64,000 nucleotides of DNA from Gymnothorax reevesii (GCA_029721435.1 CM056577.1:31092719-31156718), one strand, 5' to 3'. Positions 21,840 to 35,177 are shown, numbered from the stretch's first letter. Numbers and translations: made by a program. Notes: generated by a model from the sequence alone, not told the origin.

Positions 21840-23829
21840 AAAAAAACCCGCTTTTCATCTCCTGGCTCAATTCCATCAGAGCACAACATAAAAACAAAGC
21901 CCGCCCCCCATCCTAAAAAACCAGCCAAACACCCAGCCCCTTCAGATATAAAAGCATCACAACTATTGAGTGGACAACAGGAGGCCGAGGCCATTTCAAC
22001 ACTGGCAGCCAAGAGTCTAAATATAACTTTTATATAATCTTGTCTTTCCCGCGTTATTTATATCTTTGTCAAAATGCTTCAGGTGTGAACAAACAAACAA
22101 GATTCTGTTGAAAAAAAAAATGACATAAATAAAATGAAAAAAAAAAAAAAATAATAATAATAACCCTCCAGAAATAGAACATGGAGAGAGTGAGAGAGAC
22201 AGAGAGAGTGAAAGACAGAGATAGAGACAGAGTCTGTACTGTACACTGGGCCTTCAGACACCTCTGACCTCTCACACCCAAGGAGGCTGTGAGCCAATCA
22301 GCAGCTGAAAAAAGTTTGCAACATCCCCCAGCTACCGTGCATCAGAACTATGCCCCCCCACCCCATCCCCTGTGCCCCGAACAGAGATGGAGTTTGCAGC
22401 GCCAGAGGCATCATGGAGAGGCGAGGAATCAGGTCCTGAGAGCCCAGCTACCTGCACACAAACAATAAACGATGCCAGAGGACATATATAATGTATAGGC
22501 TTTGTGTAGGAATCCCTGTTTCAAAGTCAAACCATGCTTTGTTTTGCCCGTAGTCCATGATGGACACTGTAAAAACCAAACAATAAGGCAGTCTCAAATA
22601 TTTTACTCTCATATTTTGACAAAATTATTATTTATTACCATGTAGTCAAATGTGAGGTCAGATGTTTTGAGTCTTTTCAAGACCTGAGAAAGGAGTCGAA
22701 AGAATTTCCCTTATACAGGAAAAGTAACTTCAATTTCTCACCCAGGACTAGAAAAATACAATTTTACAATTTGTTACAAGACTAAAGCACTGGTACAGAC
22801 AGATTTTTGCAGGGCAGAGAGATCAGAACTTCTCTGTTCTGGTGTGTGTAGCTTTGCCAACACACTCAGTATGTGCTCACAGGCCACTAAAGCTCTAGGA
22901 TAGAAAAGCTGAAGCGAGAGAGGGTGACGAGGCAAAGAAAATCTGAATCCTTTTGGAAAAGAACATTTTCTGTGGTTTTATACTCCTGGGTGAGTTTTAG
23001 GAAATGATTTGATGCAGCCACAGAGAACATGCCCTCGTGTTCACAATTGCACAAGAAATTTAAGGCAACTTTTATTCAGTGCAGCAACATTGAGTCGAGT
23101 ACCGTACTTTGAGTTCTGAAATATATCATTCAAAGTGAAGGACATTCCGCAGTTGGACTGAAACCCTTCCTCCGTTGAGATGAGCTTTTAGCTTCTGTTA
23201 GCGGCTATTAGTTATCTGCTTTAGCCAAAGCAGCCAGTGGACAGTCAGACAGTGACAATTTTCGCAATTGTTTTCACCTCCTTACTCCAGGACATTTCAT
23301 TTAAAAACAACAAATATGAGGTTAAAGCAGAAATGTTGCCTTTAATGCGCAGGTATTTACTTTTGTACATCCAGTGTGGGAATCATGTTGGAATTTCCAC
23401 CCTTTTTATGCACTGTCCCTGTCCAAATACATATGGATCACACTGTACTGACCCAGCATTAAGACTCAAAATGAATCCAATGTGCCCAGATGACCCCTTT
23501 ATTAGAGGAGAAACACCTCATGAGAGAACAATGTCAGTGGATTCCTGTGGAGTACTCAGGCAAACAATCACCCCGATCACCATGACCGTGATACACTGAT
23601 CACAACCACATATTACGCATGTAGGGAGAACACAGACATATCCTGGGGAAGAAAACTCTATGTGTGTGTGTGATTTCTGACTCACACCCTTAAAAACACA
23701 GGCGTATGGGGGGCCATTCTATGTCCTGCCCAGTGCTTACTCATATAATATGCAAATTACATGCAAATATAGCAGTACAGCTGTGCACCTGTGTACCTGG
23801 ACTGAGTGTTCTCCCTAGCGAGTTCTGTT
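21840..23829. other. No recognised gene; poly-A, GA-rich tract and AT-rich repeat fragment
   Basis: Holds poly-A plus (ATA)n at 22137-22163, a GAGAGA-rich run at 22182-22232, and near 22565-22740 an AT-rich repeat fragment beginning ACACTGTAAAAACC, of the recurrent CACTGTAAAA family. No exon is supported. Confidence 0.4.
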
Positions 23830-24062
23830 AGAGTGTGTATGTGTGTGTGTGGGTAAGAACATGTGGGTTTCAGCATGTGTGTGCGCGCGCAAGTATGTGA
23901 AAGTGAGTGTGTGAACATGTGGGTATGGGCAAGTGCGGTATATACGAGTGTGTTTGTGAGTGAACATGTGGGTCCAGTCATGAAATGAAAGCGTGGCCAT
24001 ATTATGTGTGAAAATGTGGGTACAGGCATGTGGTGTGTATGCATGTGTGCGTTTGTGTGTCA
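23830..24062. repeat. Degenerate GT-rich minisatellite
   Basis: Four spaced copies of a GAACATGTGGGT-like unit (about 23847, 23911, 23961, and GAAAATGTGGGT at about 24009) are set in TGTGTG-rich sequence with a GCGCGCGC patch at 23882-23889. The open frames here are simple-repeat artefacts. Confidence 0.75.
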
Positions 24063-27000
24063 GTATGCCGGTTTCACTCACTAACCAAACAAAGCCAAAG
24101 ACCTGGCCTGAAATGACTCCTCCACATCTCAGCCACTCTTCCCAATTGCCTGGGTGAGTTCAAGAGAAATGCAGACATAGTGGAAGTTTGAGTAAAAATG
24201 GTTTTATTCATATTCACTGGCACATGGACAGCACAGTCACAACCACTAGGGTTACAGAGCCTGGTGAACCACACCATATCTCACCATATCTCACAATATC
24301 GAATGATAGGCAGTAATGATTTTACCAGCCCAAAAGCTATGGCTCAACTGAAGAAGAGGGTCAACAAAATCTAAGCAGTAGGATTAGGAGGGGTATATTC
24401 TTTCAGGGGGAGCAGAATTCTATGGCCCTGGACCCCCTTATTATGAGGTGCACAACAAAATACTTTGCCACCTTCTGGTCTGGAGGACCAACTCCACTTT
24501 CCAGGCCAATGCAGGCAGAATTGCTGTGTTTCTCGATGGACAGTTAGCTCTTCTTCCAGAAAGGTCCACCTGTGAAGAAAATAAGAGTGAAAGCAAAATA
24601 AAATGTTTGTTTTGTCCCCCTATCAGGACGGTGATTTTGGTCCTCAGGCCTCTCTAGGGCAGCCTGACAATGGGGGGATTCCAGCTAAGAATTCAAAGAA
24701 AACTTTCTTGCAAAGCAGGTCAAATATGGCAAATTGAAGTCACTGTTCGATAAAAATGCAAATCTGTGGGTAACAGAAAAAAGCGATTTCTACCTGTCGC
24801 TAAACCATACAGTGAATGGAGATAAAATGGTTTCTAAAAGGTTTATACAGGAAATGACTCGGCAAATATTTTCCTTGACAGTACTTTGAGTGAAGTCTTA
24901 GGACTCTGTATTAGTTACATGAAATATATTTTACACAGCACAACGTTTGGAGGACAGAAACTCTCACAGAGTACCCTACTGGAAAATCCTTTGTGCAATC
25001 ATGCCTAGTCCATTTCAGCTGAATTATCACTGGGACATTTTTAGTGTACATCACAAAATTAAGCCAACAGGTATGCCTGAAAAAAGGCACAGAAAATTTT
25101 GTGCAGTCCAGGGCTAGCTAATCCAGCACCAGCTCTGTAAATTTGTGACATGCTAATAATACCAAGTGAAATGAATTTTGTAAATGCTGTAATCTGTAGG
25201 AAAAACTTCAGCTGAGACAAGAATATACAAGCTAGAATTTCAAACAGAAATTTAAGTGAAGCACCGCCCTGCAGCAAGCAGCGATTAATTCTCAAAGCGC
25301 TGCGTAACGTCTGAAGGATGTTCAGACACCACTGATGATCAGACGAGATATAAATTTGCAATGAGAGCAAAGCCGCAGAACATCAGCATCAGTTTGTTGA
25401 CGTCCAAAGTTTGATTAACTTTTCGGAGGGAAGCTATAATGAAATGCAAACATCGCACTATGCCCAATGATGAAAATATATCATATTTTAGTTTCCTGAA
25501 GAGTGAGGAGCATCCAGTTGCTGAGCCTGATCACTTTGCCTACAACAGCTTGAATGGGGTATTAAGACTGTACTAATCCCAGACAAGCCTCACCATTGAT
25601 TTTCAACTGAAGGAATCTGGTTCACTCAACACTCATGGACACAGTCTCCACCTCTTTTCAGCTGCACGTCTTATGTCAGAGGTGAATCCCCTAAGAACTT
25701 GAACTCAAATCCAAGTCAAAGGACAAACTGAGGGTGCAGTTAATCTATGGTCAGCACTTTTCAGCTGGTTAAGATTACGGCCCAGGCCGGTATTAAGTAA
25801 AACAGACGTAATAAGGAGAAGATCAGATCTTCCCAATGTACTTGCTGATCGGCGTGTTTTGACGGTGGCCGGGGAAACGACAGCAGCTGGCAGTTTGCCA
25901 TTTGTTTTGGCGAAGTCTCAGAAAACATTTTTGCAGGGAGCTTTGAGTGCTCTTATCGTCATTCTCGCTACAGCGCTAATCAAGATCAGCTGTATCCTCC
26001 TCTGCTAGTGAGCTGGCCTCTCTCCATTTGAGACAGGTCAGATTCAGCATTGGCAGAAATGAAACTGGAGGCGAATTGCACAAGTGGAATTGATCACGTC
26101 CAGCCTTACAAAATCGTACACAGACTTGCACTCAGTGTACTACAAAGAGAGAACAGACACATCCGAAATTTCAGTAACTGACACTAAAATAGTTCTTTGA
26201 AAGGTCAAAGGGCTAATAAGTACCCTTTGCTTCCTATTGCTGGCACGCTAACCACTGCATTACGGAGAACAGTCCACTTCCACCTGACTTCCACCGTGTA
26301 GCGGTTATAACCACAAAGAAATTTTGCCAAGCTAATCAGCATTAGCAAAGTTACGCAAGGAATGCCTTTGGGGACGAGAACTTTAAACTCTGCATGTGCC
26401 ACAGCAGCGCCACGCTCCGGAACTTCTTCATTCCCTCTCTGGACATCGCTGATGTCAAAGAGGGACTGAGTGTTCTGTATTCAGTGACCAGAGAGTAGGG
26501 GTCACATGTTCACGCTGTTCCAGGAACAGAGGTCAAAGCCCATTCAGTCCTTCGAGAGGGGTAAGTACCAGTAGTTCATTCATTCAATAATTCATTCGTT
26601 TGTGCTTTAATTCTTTTTTTTTCAGTCCGTAATTCATTCACCGATTCATTTACTTTAGGTACAAATATGCAAATCAGACTGCCCCAAAAAATCCACGGGA
26701 CCAAAATAAATAGCGCTTTCACCACTGCATATTCCAGGCTAATTTACAGCTACAAACAAAAGAAGGAAATCAGACTCTATAAATTTCACTCTAGTTGGCA
26801 TTCATTTGAAAATATCAATCATCAACCCACCAATGCAGTTACATGCAGTCGCACTCATTCCTATGGGTGTCCTCAAACAGCTGATATTCTATATTTCGCA
26901 ATATATGCCGGAAAACGTGACTGAGCAACTGTACAACAATTACAGTGAATCTATTGATTACATTTGATATGTACAATGATAGTTTTTGCCGCCAAAAGAT

Positions 27001-28101
27001 CCGCAGAAAGTTGTAAGACTAAGGACAGATTACTTTCAGTCATAAAAAGTGAGCGACACAGCAACAGAACATCAGGAAGTGCCCAAAAATGTCAGCAGAT
27101 ACGAACATAAACCTCTCAGCTTTAGACAAGCCTCAGCCGAAGAGACCAGCATTTCCAACACAATACAGCGGGACAGACTGTGCCTCCAAGGCCTAAAACT
27201 GTACAGGAGTGACGAAACTTGAACAAAAATGAAAAGTATGCTCTTTTCCGGCAGTAAAGGCTACAAACTAGAGTGAGTTAGTGTCGTAATTGTGATTCGG
27301 CCATTCTGAGGCAGATGACCCGGGGAAATGCGCAGGTGTGGTCACCTGAGAGTAATTACCAGGGTTTGAGGGACATTCTTCTTCACTGTCTGTCCCAGGA
27401 AATGGCACTTCCATACCGCTCATACCTTTGTGACAGTGCAAAAATGGTCTTATGAAATGGTCTCAAGTCAAAAGTATCAGCGGGCCAAAAGTTCCTGTTT
27501 TCATTAAGTTTCTGTCTTTTCTAAAAGACAAGGAGTGATTTCTCACCCCATAGGCAAATCCGTTAATGAGTGAAAATATCTTGCCCTATAAAATAAATAA
27601 AATTACAAGTCCACATGTAAAATGCATCTCGGTTTTTTCGCAGTGTATGTCTCATACCTGTTCTGATCACAGCCAAAACCAAGAAGTTAAATCTAAAAGC
27701 GAATTGATTTGAGGTCTAAATATAAGATTTCATAATTGTTTTGAGATTAATCACCGTTTATATTTTGGAGTGCAGGCCAACCAGACCCATACACTACTGT
27801 CCTGATGACTTCCAGCATCAGTGCGGCACGTGATGTGATTGAGTACTTCTACGGGCTTCTTGTTTGTTGGTACAAGAACATGGAGGCGCACGTGGAGGTT
27901 GATATATGAGCTGCCCACCTGCTCCCCCAGCAGCTGTTTCAGAGTGTGTTTGGTGTTGCATTATGGGACAGAGGAGAGTTTTACACACCTGCAGCCTGCA
28001 GTTGTTACTGAGCGTGAGGCAGGACCTGCTGACACCATCTCTGAAGCAGAACTAGGTGTGGCCAGGTGTATGAGGGACAGGTGGGTGTATACGAGACAGT
28101 A
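24063..28101. other. 4-kb stretch without a recognised gene
   Basis: Short features only. A possible eroded tRNA-like SINE head on the minus strand lies at about 26225-26275 (CAGTGGTTAGCGTGCCAGC). ATTCATTC-type repeats lie at 26575-26655. An AT-rich CACTGTAAAA-family fragment lies at about 27540-27645 (GAAAATATCTTGCCCTA, ending TTTTTTCGCAGTG). Open frames reach 103 codons without family resemblance. Confidence 0.35.
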
Positions 28102-28129
28102 CGTGTGTGTGTGTGTGTGTGTGTGTGTG
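28102..28129. repeat. (GT)n microsatellite
   Basis: Fourteen uninterrupted GT units. Confidence 0.95.
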
Positions 28130-29949
28130 GATCTGTTTTATATCAACCAGGTCAGCTGGTGGCATGACCACGAGGGTCCCTGTACCACATAAATCTCATG
28201 GCCGCGTTTAAGCCCGCAGTAGTGGCTCTAAACCAGCGACAGTACTGTGCGGCTCAGTGTACGACTGCAGAGAGAGAAGAAACCACACATACGAGCCGGG
28301 GCTTCAGAGCAGAGCCTGGGCTCACTAATGTGTTCCCACATCTTCAGAGGGGAAAAGCACTCTACTATCTCCACAGTGTTCCCCCGATATCAGAGTACTA
28401 CACTTACTTTGTTGGCTTTTGGTCTGAATTTAATCTGGTGCGGGGGGTTCCAGGTACTGATTCTCGAGAACTGCACTGCACTCTTAAAAGAGGGTTCCTG
28501 AGTCAGTCTGAATGGAGGAACCCTTTTCAGTTCTTTACAAAACCCAAGATAAATTTTCCCAACAAAGACACTCTTGAACAAGGTAGGGTTCCTCTATGAA
28601 TTTACAGGGGTCATTTCAGAATGAGTTTCTCTAACTGGTTGTACACAAAGGCCACTAGGCATTACACGAAGCGAGAGGACACAGTATCAGTGAAATGTTG
28701 AAAAAGAAATCCGGGTGACTTACAGTACAGCAATGCCCTATACAAGAATAACCAATACAGACACGCTTGGAGAAATTTATCTAAAAGGGCGCAGCATCTA
28801 GAAGAAAAAGTACACTGAAAAGGTCAATCTGATGGAGGTGTATTAATTCACATCAATAACACAGCCACCAAACTGAACTAAACAGCTTTCTGAAGGCAAT
28901 GGTGATTAGAGTCCCATAAAAAATGCAGAAGTTAAATAAAATATCCTTTTTGTCAACATTGTTTCAAGCTAAATGAATACAACGCATGAGGCGGGGCTGT
29001 TTTATAGTGCTCAGCCTGCATGCGAGGGTCTGCAGTCCCTGCCATGGATTTTTAGGTCAATACTTGTTGTTCATTTCAGGAAAAGTCAAATTGAAAGCCT
29101 GTAAGAGCTGAGAAAAGGTCGTCTGTCACAATTAAGTTTAAAATGAGCAAAAGCAATTTGTGCTTCTGATTTCCACAGCTTTTTCTGCCTGCTTACATTG
29201 ACTCGCGTGGACTCACTACACAAAAAAAAAAATTAAGAAATACAACTCCTTTATTGACTATTAGTTTTGTGGTAAAAAGAAAAAATGTGCAATTCCTATG
29301 ATGTATAACAGTTTTACCCATTTCAAGATTTGCCAATGAGCAAAATAATCTTAATTTAAAGTAACTTAAAACAAACGAGGTCTTTGCATTTAAGAGAAAG
29401 AGGGGAAAAAAAAAATTCTAACATTCCACAGGACTTGAACACTGAGGACTTTTTTTGCACTGGTTGGTTTCCCTTTCCTGAGCAGAAGCGGGGTGCTTTT
29501 CCCCGATGGAGGGCCCGTGCCGTGGTCGGAAACTATTCAAATGACGGTACACAACGCACACTACCGCGATTTTACGAGGCAGAGAGCTGGGGCAGAGTGG
29601 GGATGTCCCGACACCCGAGAGGCGACCGACACTGTCCCCAAAAATCTTTTCCCCTGTACTTTTCTGCCTCTTTCCTACAGCTTAAACTCACAGATAATGG
29701 GGCAGAAAAAATGTTGTTTTTAAAAAAAAAAATTTAAGGCAGGCGACAGCTTGCACTCAGAACTGTAAAATTAAACACAAAGCATATTAACTTTGATTTT
29801 GCACATTAGTTCCATTTAACAACAACTATTATTTAACTACAAAATGCTTTAAGCCAACTCATAGAAGTGGTCTAAAGCTGTATATGAATGATATGTTTCC
29901 AGAAGTGGAGATCATGTAACGATGTACAAAAAATTCAAAAGCGCGTCAT
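28130..29949. other. No recognised gene; AT-rich repeat at about 29215-29375
   Basis: The 133-codon plus open frame at 28198-28599 has no known motif. At 29215-29375 the words CACTACACAAAAAAAAAA, ATTTCAAGATTTGCCAATGA and AATAATCTTAATTTAAAG mark one copy of the AT-rich family discussed at 47430. Confidence 0.4.
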
Positions 29950-30235
29950 TTCAGCGACAAGACGCGATAGGGCAGTGGATAGCGCTGTTGCGTCGCAGCA
30001 AGAAGGTCGTAGGTTCGATTCTGGGCGCTAACTGTGTGGAGGGTCTGGGGCCAGCGTGGAGTTTGCATGTTCTCCCCATAATCAAAGGGTTCCACCCAGG
30101 TTCTCCAGTGCCCTCCCACAGTCTGAAGACATTCACGCTCAGCAAACTGGATTTGCGCCTCCCCCCCCCCGCCCCCGTGTGTGAGTGGATGGTTTGTGAT
30201 CCCAACATTGCTTGGATAAACGTATGAAGACTGTT
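29950..30235 (+). mobile_element. tRNA-headed SINE-like element, well preserved
   Basis: The head reads GGGCAGTGGATAGCGCTGTT (A-box-like at about 29975-29987) and CGTAGGTTCGATTCTGGG (B box GGTTCGATTCT at 30012-30022). The body GTGGAGTTTGCATGTTCTCC, CCCACAGTCTGAAGACATTC is the very common fish repeat whose consensus continues '..CTGTGTGGAGTTTGCATGTTCTCCCCGTG'. An internal C10 run lies at about 30161-30170. The spacing of the two boxes fits an internal RNA polymerase III promoter. A more eroded, longer copy is at 54240-54576, and a head fragment is at 4130-4238. Confidence 0.85.
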
Positions 30236-31429
30236 AAAACACAATCAACTCAAGTCAGCTCAATCAATCAGAGCCATTAGTTGCATTCAGACGATAATTT
30301 TACGCCGCTCTTCCTGTAATTATATGCTCTCTTCTTTTTGGCAAAGGTTGCAGTTCAGCATAACTTGTGTGAAAACATAAAAAAGATATTTTATAGCTGA
30401 TAGTGCAGCGTGGGAGGACTGTGTCGGGGGTTCAACAACATTACGGAAAACAGCTACGTGCTCCTTTAGCATCTGGGACCGAATTCATTGTGTTTTTCTG
30501 TGAAATGGTGTTTTTTTTTTACCCACACAGTTCTGATGATGCGCCCTGACTATACGATGGAGGTTGTCAATATGTTTAAGTTAATATGAGTCAGATAAGG
30601 TGTTTTTTTTTTCTAAACTGTGGTATTAAAATGAGCAGGACAGAAATCACTGTGACTCAGAGCTGGTGGGCTGCATTGCGCACTTTCACGCTTCACTGAG
30701 CGCAGAGGACACACCCATGATGCTAATTCTCTGAAAATGGGAAAATCCCCCCTTGCAGTTGCGCTGCCAATGAGGGGAAAGTCACCTGATAATATTCATC
30801 ATTTCTGAGTGGGAAATTAGACCACATGAGAGAAAACTGAATTTCTAAATATAACAGAGGGAATTTCATTTATGGCATAAAACACCCGACAAAGCGAAGA
30901 GAAACTGCTGCTGCCAGACATGGTCGACATAAATAACAAATATAAATTAAAGGTGTCTGGGGTGACATACGGCGCTAAAAATAAAAAAAAATTTAAAAAT
31001 TATGAAGACAAAAATGAAATATGCACGTTGATCCTGCAGCTAACTCTGAATAATCGACTCAAAATTGAAAAGTTTGGTGTTAATTAGCTCTCACAGAGCA
31101 CATCAGCATAGTTGGCTACTGCTTACTGAAGACATTTAACTATCATTCAACAGCATTACACTGCCCACCCCTGAAATGTAATACAAGACAGACAAGAATG
31201 AAAATTCAACACCGTACAGCAGAAAAAACTGTGCCTCCATCCTTCATTTTGTAGAGAAAGTTACAATTGTAGAGTGGATTGACAGCTTAAAACATGAAAT
31301 TAAGAAAATGCATGACCTGTTTTAAAGTCCATAAAAAAAAAACTTAAAAAAAAAACTGTGCCGACATCTCAGGAATGGGAGATTAAATCTGTCTGCAGTT
31401 GGATGGAAACCGAAAAATTACGACCGGCA
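30236..31429. other. No recognised gene
   Basis: AT-rich sequence with several poly-A/poly-T runs. Nothing recognised. Confidence 0.4.
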
Positions 31430-31710
31430 AATAAAAATTAAAAACACTCTCGTCCGTTTGATCGCGGGACGTTTCCAGCCCCCCCCCCAGCCCACTTCCT
31501 TCCAGCCTCTGTGAGAGAGACTGAGGGGACAAGAGGCCGGCTGAACTTCGTGAACTTACGGGAGGCGGGAAGCTGAGCTCACGGAAAGCACTCCCAAAAA
31601 ATATGCTCAGTGCGACCCAATTTGATATCGCCACCCGCGCCTTTGCCCAACCGGGGGGGGGCGTGGCGCGTTCTGTCACCGCAAATCCCAATAACACCCT
31701 CTGTGCTGCA
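31430..31710. promoter_or_regulatory. CpG- and C/G-run-rich patch
   Basis: Contains a C9 run near 31480, a G8 run near 31650-31660 and many CpGs. A 121-codon minus-strand open frame and a 68-codon plus-strand frame overlap without motifs. Candidate CpG island, weak evidence. Confidence 0.2.
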
Positions 31711-31893
31711 CGGGAGAGGAAGCACCGCGGGAGTGAGAAATGCCTCACGGGTTTGTGCTGAGACCAGAGGTATTTGTAGAGGCTTTTCTACTGCAGAGGG
31801 GCAAGACCAAATATAAGTATTTAGACAGTGACCAGCCCCTACATTTCAGTGGATATTAAAGGACACAAATAAACTGTACTGGACTGTATACAC

Positions 31894-32081
31894 TAGGGGT
31901 CCCCAAGCCTAATCCTGGAGAGCTACCATGCAGGAGTTTTTCACTCCAATCCTCATTCAGCTCTCCTGATCTGGCTAATTACCAGCTCATCAACACCTCC
32001 AGTAATGAGATATGCTTTGCTTTGGTTGGTGTGAAAACCATCAGGATGGCAGCTCTCCTGGAACAGGAGTTATGACCACTG
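31894..32081. mobile_element. hAT-like palindromic MITE, third copy
   Basis: Left TAGGGGTCCCCAAGCCTAAT and right (reverse complement) CAGTGGTCATAACTCCTG. CTGGAGAGCTACCATGCAGG is mirrored by CAGGATGGCAGCTCTCCTGG. Flanks GTATACAC (31886-31893) and GTCTACAA (32082-32089) match at 6 of 8 bases, an eroded target duplication. Confidence 0.75.
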
Positions 32082-32649
32082 GTCTACAATTATATCTCAA
32101 ATTAACTTTTTCAAATCCAATGTGCCATAGCATAAACAACTAAACCAGGGAAAAAGCCCGTATATTGCTGAACCAGTAATATTATCACTACCACGTCCCT
32201 AATTTGCATTCACGCCTTAATAGCATTTCCCATTATGTGTTAGCAATAAGCTAATTCCACCACTCAACTACTCAGTCATTGAATCACTCATGGACATCTG
32301 CATTTGCAGGGCTAGTTCCGCTGTTGTGGTCCAGCCATAAAGCAAAAAATTGCACCATTGTCCCGACACTTATGAGGCCGCACTGTACGACACTGTCAGA
32401 CCGGAACTAGCCTTTCGCCACTTCCGGTGCAAGCCCGGCATATTTCAGTTCCCGTTTTGGCCGAAAGTGTCCGGTTTTTTGAGACAGCAAAAACAGTTCT
32501 TAGAAACCACCAGAATGCAACAATGCAACACATCTATTTCCTGTGGTACACAATGATCCAGGGGCCTCTTTCACTGACCTAATGTTTTGTGTTAGTGTAT
32601 TGCTCATTTAAGTGGCTCAATATATATATTAATGCCAAACCTCATGCCA
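32082..32649. other. No supported feature
   Basis: Unique-looking sequence. TATATATAT at about 32621-32628 only. Confidence 0.4.
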
Positions 32650-32740
32650 GTGTATCCCGCTCAAGACTCAAACCATAACCTTCCAGACACCAGCCCATTA
32701 GCACAGACCACTACCAGAAAGCCTATATTTCCAGCACACT
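32650..32740 (-). mobile_element. SINE head fragment (tRNA-like)
   Basis: On the minus strand GGTAGTGGTCTGTGCTAATG, then GGAAGGTTATGGTTTGAGTC with a B-box-like GGTTTGAGTCT, followed by AGCGGGATACAC. This is the pattern of the tRNA-like 5' part of fish SINEs. Confidence 0.5.
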
Positions 32741-32994
32741 TCATCAGTTCCTCTAATTTTGAGACAGATCTCCATGGAGCACAGGAAGAGAGACAGAATG
32801 AACGCTGGGAGTAAGTTATTCTAGCAACTCCATTACTGACAATTATGGAGCCATTTTGGATTGAAATCCAGACAACGATTTTACCATTTCTTGGCCTTAT
32901 AATTAGACACACCAAGCCTGTGTGTGTGAGAGTGTGTGGGCCTTTTGAGCAATCCCTTATTACTCCGAGGGAGTTGAGGGAGGAGGTGCTGGCC

Positions 32995-33062
32995 TCGGCT
33001 TAGCTGCAACAACTGCATGTGTTTTTGGATAAAGGCTTCAGCTGAATAGCGGTAATGTAATG
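32995..33062 (+). mobile_element. SINE 3' tail fragment
   Basis: TTGGATAAAGGCTTCAGCTG, AATAGCGGTAATGTAATG corresponds to the common fish SINE end 'TGGATAAAAGCGTCTGCTAAATG..TGTAATGTAATG'. It lies in the opposite orientation to the head at 32650, so it belongs to a different insertion. Confidence 0.55.
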
Positions 33063-34123
33063 AGCTCGTGTGAATGTGCTTCTGTCATTGAGCTTTGAGG
33101 TTCTCCCTTTTCAGCAGCAGGCAAGTCAGGCCATAGAGAAGACAAGAGCAGTGGACTCCAGCCAATGGGAGCTGATTAATCATTTAATAATGAATCATTT
33201 AATGTGTGAACATCCCAAAGTTCAGGAGATACAGGAGATGTCCAGCAGGGAGCCCTACACAACTCATCACGATACAGTATGATGAGGAGTAAAACCATCT
33301 ACAGTCCCAATCCAGTCATTCAGGAGCAAACTAAAGCTGGTTTATCGTAGATATGAAAAATGGCAGGCATACAGCAGTTTAAAGTGACAGATTTGGTGTT
33401 TTATGTTTAACAGTGATGCTGGTTTCTAGCAGGGGTTTATCTACTGAGATGTAGCATTTGTTCATAAGCACTTCGCGCAGACACAAGACCTGATATTACC
33501 ATCTCCTCACAGTCTCGTTTGAGATTAATGGGAGACAATGCAGACACACAAATCATTTATTTAACTCCACTAGGGACATCTCACCAGCGTGTAGTGAAGA
33601 TGGATGATGATGCGCCAATTCATTCCGCGACCGTCGAATTACACGCTCACTGGTTGTTCCCCTCGTGCACTGGATCGCCGTTTGGGAGGGCGAAGAGGGA
33701 ACCTCGGGGCACGACTCCGCATTCCGCTGCGTTGAAGGGTCACGGGAGGTCAAAGGTCACATGGCCACCCTGCAGTAGGGGAGCAGAGAAACTGGTGAAT
33801 AAGCCGTCGCCGAGAGGAGCGAAACTATTGGGGATGTTTGGATTCACAGTGCATTACTGTCTCAGTTCTGCACTGTAAAAGATCCCTGCATCTACAAATA
33901 TTCAGCCTCATCACAGGACTTAAAATGTAAATTTTTTTCCCACTCCCAAACTTGTTTTAGGCAACTGTGTGCTTGACAAGTGGAATTTTCAAATTCCACA
34001 AGGAAATCTTGAAATGAGTCAAATTCTCTCACCTCATTGGCAGACTTTTTTTGTCTAATGCTGTCAAAAATAGAATTAATTACCAGCCGCCATAGTGATG
34101 CTAGCATTGATTCAGTTAATCCG
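33063..34123. other. No recognised gene; AT-rich repeat at about 33865-34070
   Basis: The patch 33595-33800 is CpG-enriched. At 33865 GCACTGTAAAAGATCCC starts a copy of the AT-rich family (TCTTGAAATGAGTCAAATTC, CATTGGCAGACTTTTTTTG). Open frames of up to 119 codons are not recognisable. Confidence 0.4.
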
Positions 34124-34150
34124 TGTGTGTGTGTGTGTGCGCGCATGTGT
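34124..34150. repeat. (GT)n microsatellite with GCGC
   Basis: About nine GT units followed by GCGCGCATGTGTGT. Confidence 0.85.
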
Positions 34151-35141
34151 GTCCCTCCTTACCACAAACTACAACATAACTACACTAAAACTACTATTAA
34201 ATCTGTTTTGAGTATTTTTGCAGGTGTTAATATGTCTGTCTGTGTTCCTGTTTGTGTACAGAATGCGTGAACACGACAGAATCGCAGCCTTTTAAGATGC
34301 AGCCAGATAACATTACAGGCGAGTAGCTGGGGTGAGAAGGGAGGCTGGGTTTGCAGATGGGTGTGGTCTGGAGTACACACACACTGAACACGTTACAGTG
34401 AAGACTGCTATACTGAAAGCAAGACCATACTGTAAATATATATCACAGTGCTGGTCTTGTGACTGAGAGCCTGCGATTTAGATTCCGGTGAACTGCAGTC
34501 AGAAGTGACGTCTGAAGTTCCCCCTAAAATCAAATGGCTGTGAACTCCATCAAACTACTTGCTACAGGTGACACCAGGTGCACCTACTGTGGGCAAAACA
34601 GATTTTCTAAGTCATTCATCATCCTAACCACTCTTTTTCTTAGCTGGAAAAAAAATCACATGTGCCAGTTGCAGGCTTATCCCATCACCTGGCCTTTTCA
34701 TAATTAGGCGTACACGCGCTCACACACACCCACATGCGCACACACTGCAGCTGAAATGAGTGGCTTCCTGCAAATCTGAAATTTATCTCAGTTTCTTCTT
34801 GTTCTTTCCCCACATACAGTACAACCAGAAATTCCCCCAAATTTTTTTTTGTTTTTAATTGAGAGGTGGGAAAAAAAATGGCAGAATCTCCCAACCCCCT
34901 CTGCAGTACCACCTGTTCGCTTAATAACTGGCTTTTTTTAGCCAAACGTTTCCATCATCCTGCGTGCTGCCCTGAAATAGAGCACCGGCAACGCAGCTCA
35001 GTGCAGATAACTGTGTCACAACATACCAGTCACAATCTGTTCTTCATCTGCAAATATCCGCTGTTGCAGAACTTAAGTGTTACATCAATGAAACACAACT
35101 CAAGGCTATTACCCTGCATTTGCATGCATGTATATTTATAT
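34151..35141. other. No recognised gene
   Basis: Unique-looking sequence with short A/T homopolymers at 34650, 34845 and 34872. No supported feature. Confidence 0.4.

Positions 35142-35174
<33 letters not shown>
35142..35174. repeat. (AC)n microsatellite
   Basis: Sixteen uninterrupted CA units. Confidence 0.95.

Positions 35175-35177
<3 letters not shown>

Noticed and set aside
23757..24081. His/Thr-rich 'protein' (THTH, HMFTH) on the minus strand
   Set aside because: Product of the GT-rich minisatellite read in reverse.
30012..30022. True tRNA gene
   Set aside because: The A and B boxes are present, but no acceptor-stem pairing or anticodon arm is evident and the downstream body is the SINE-like repeat.
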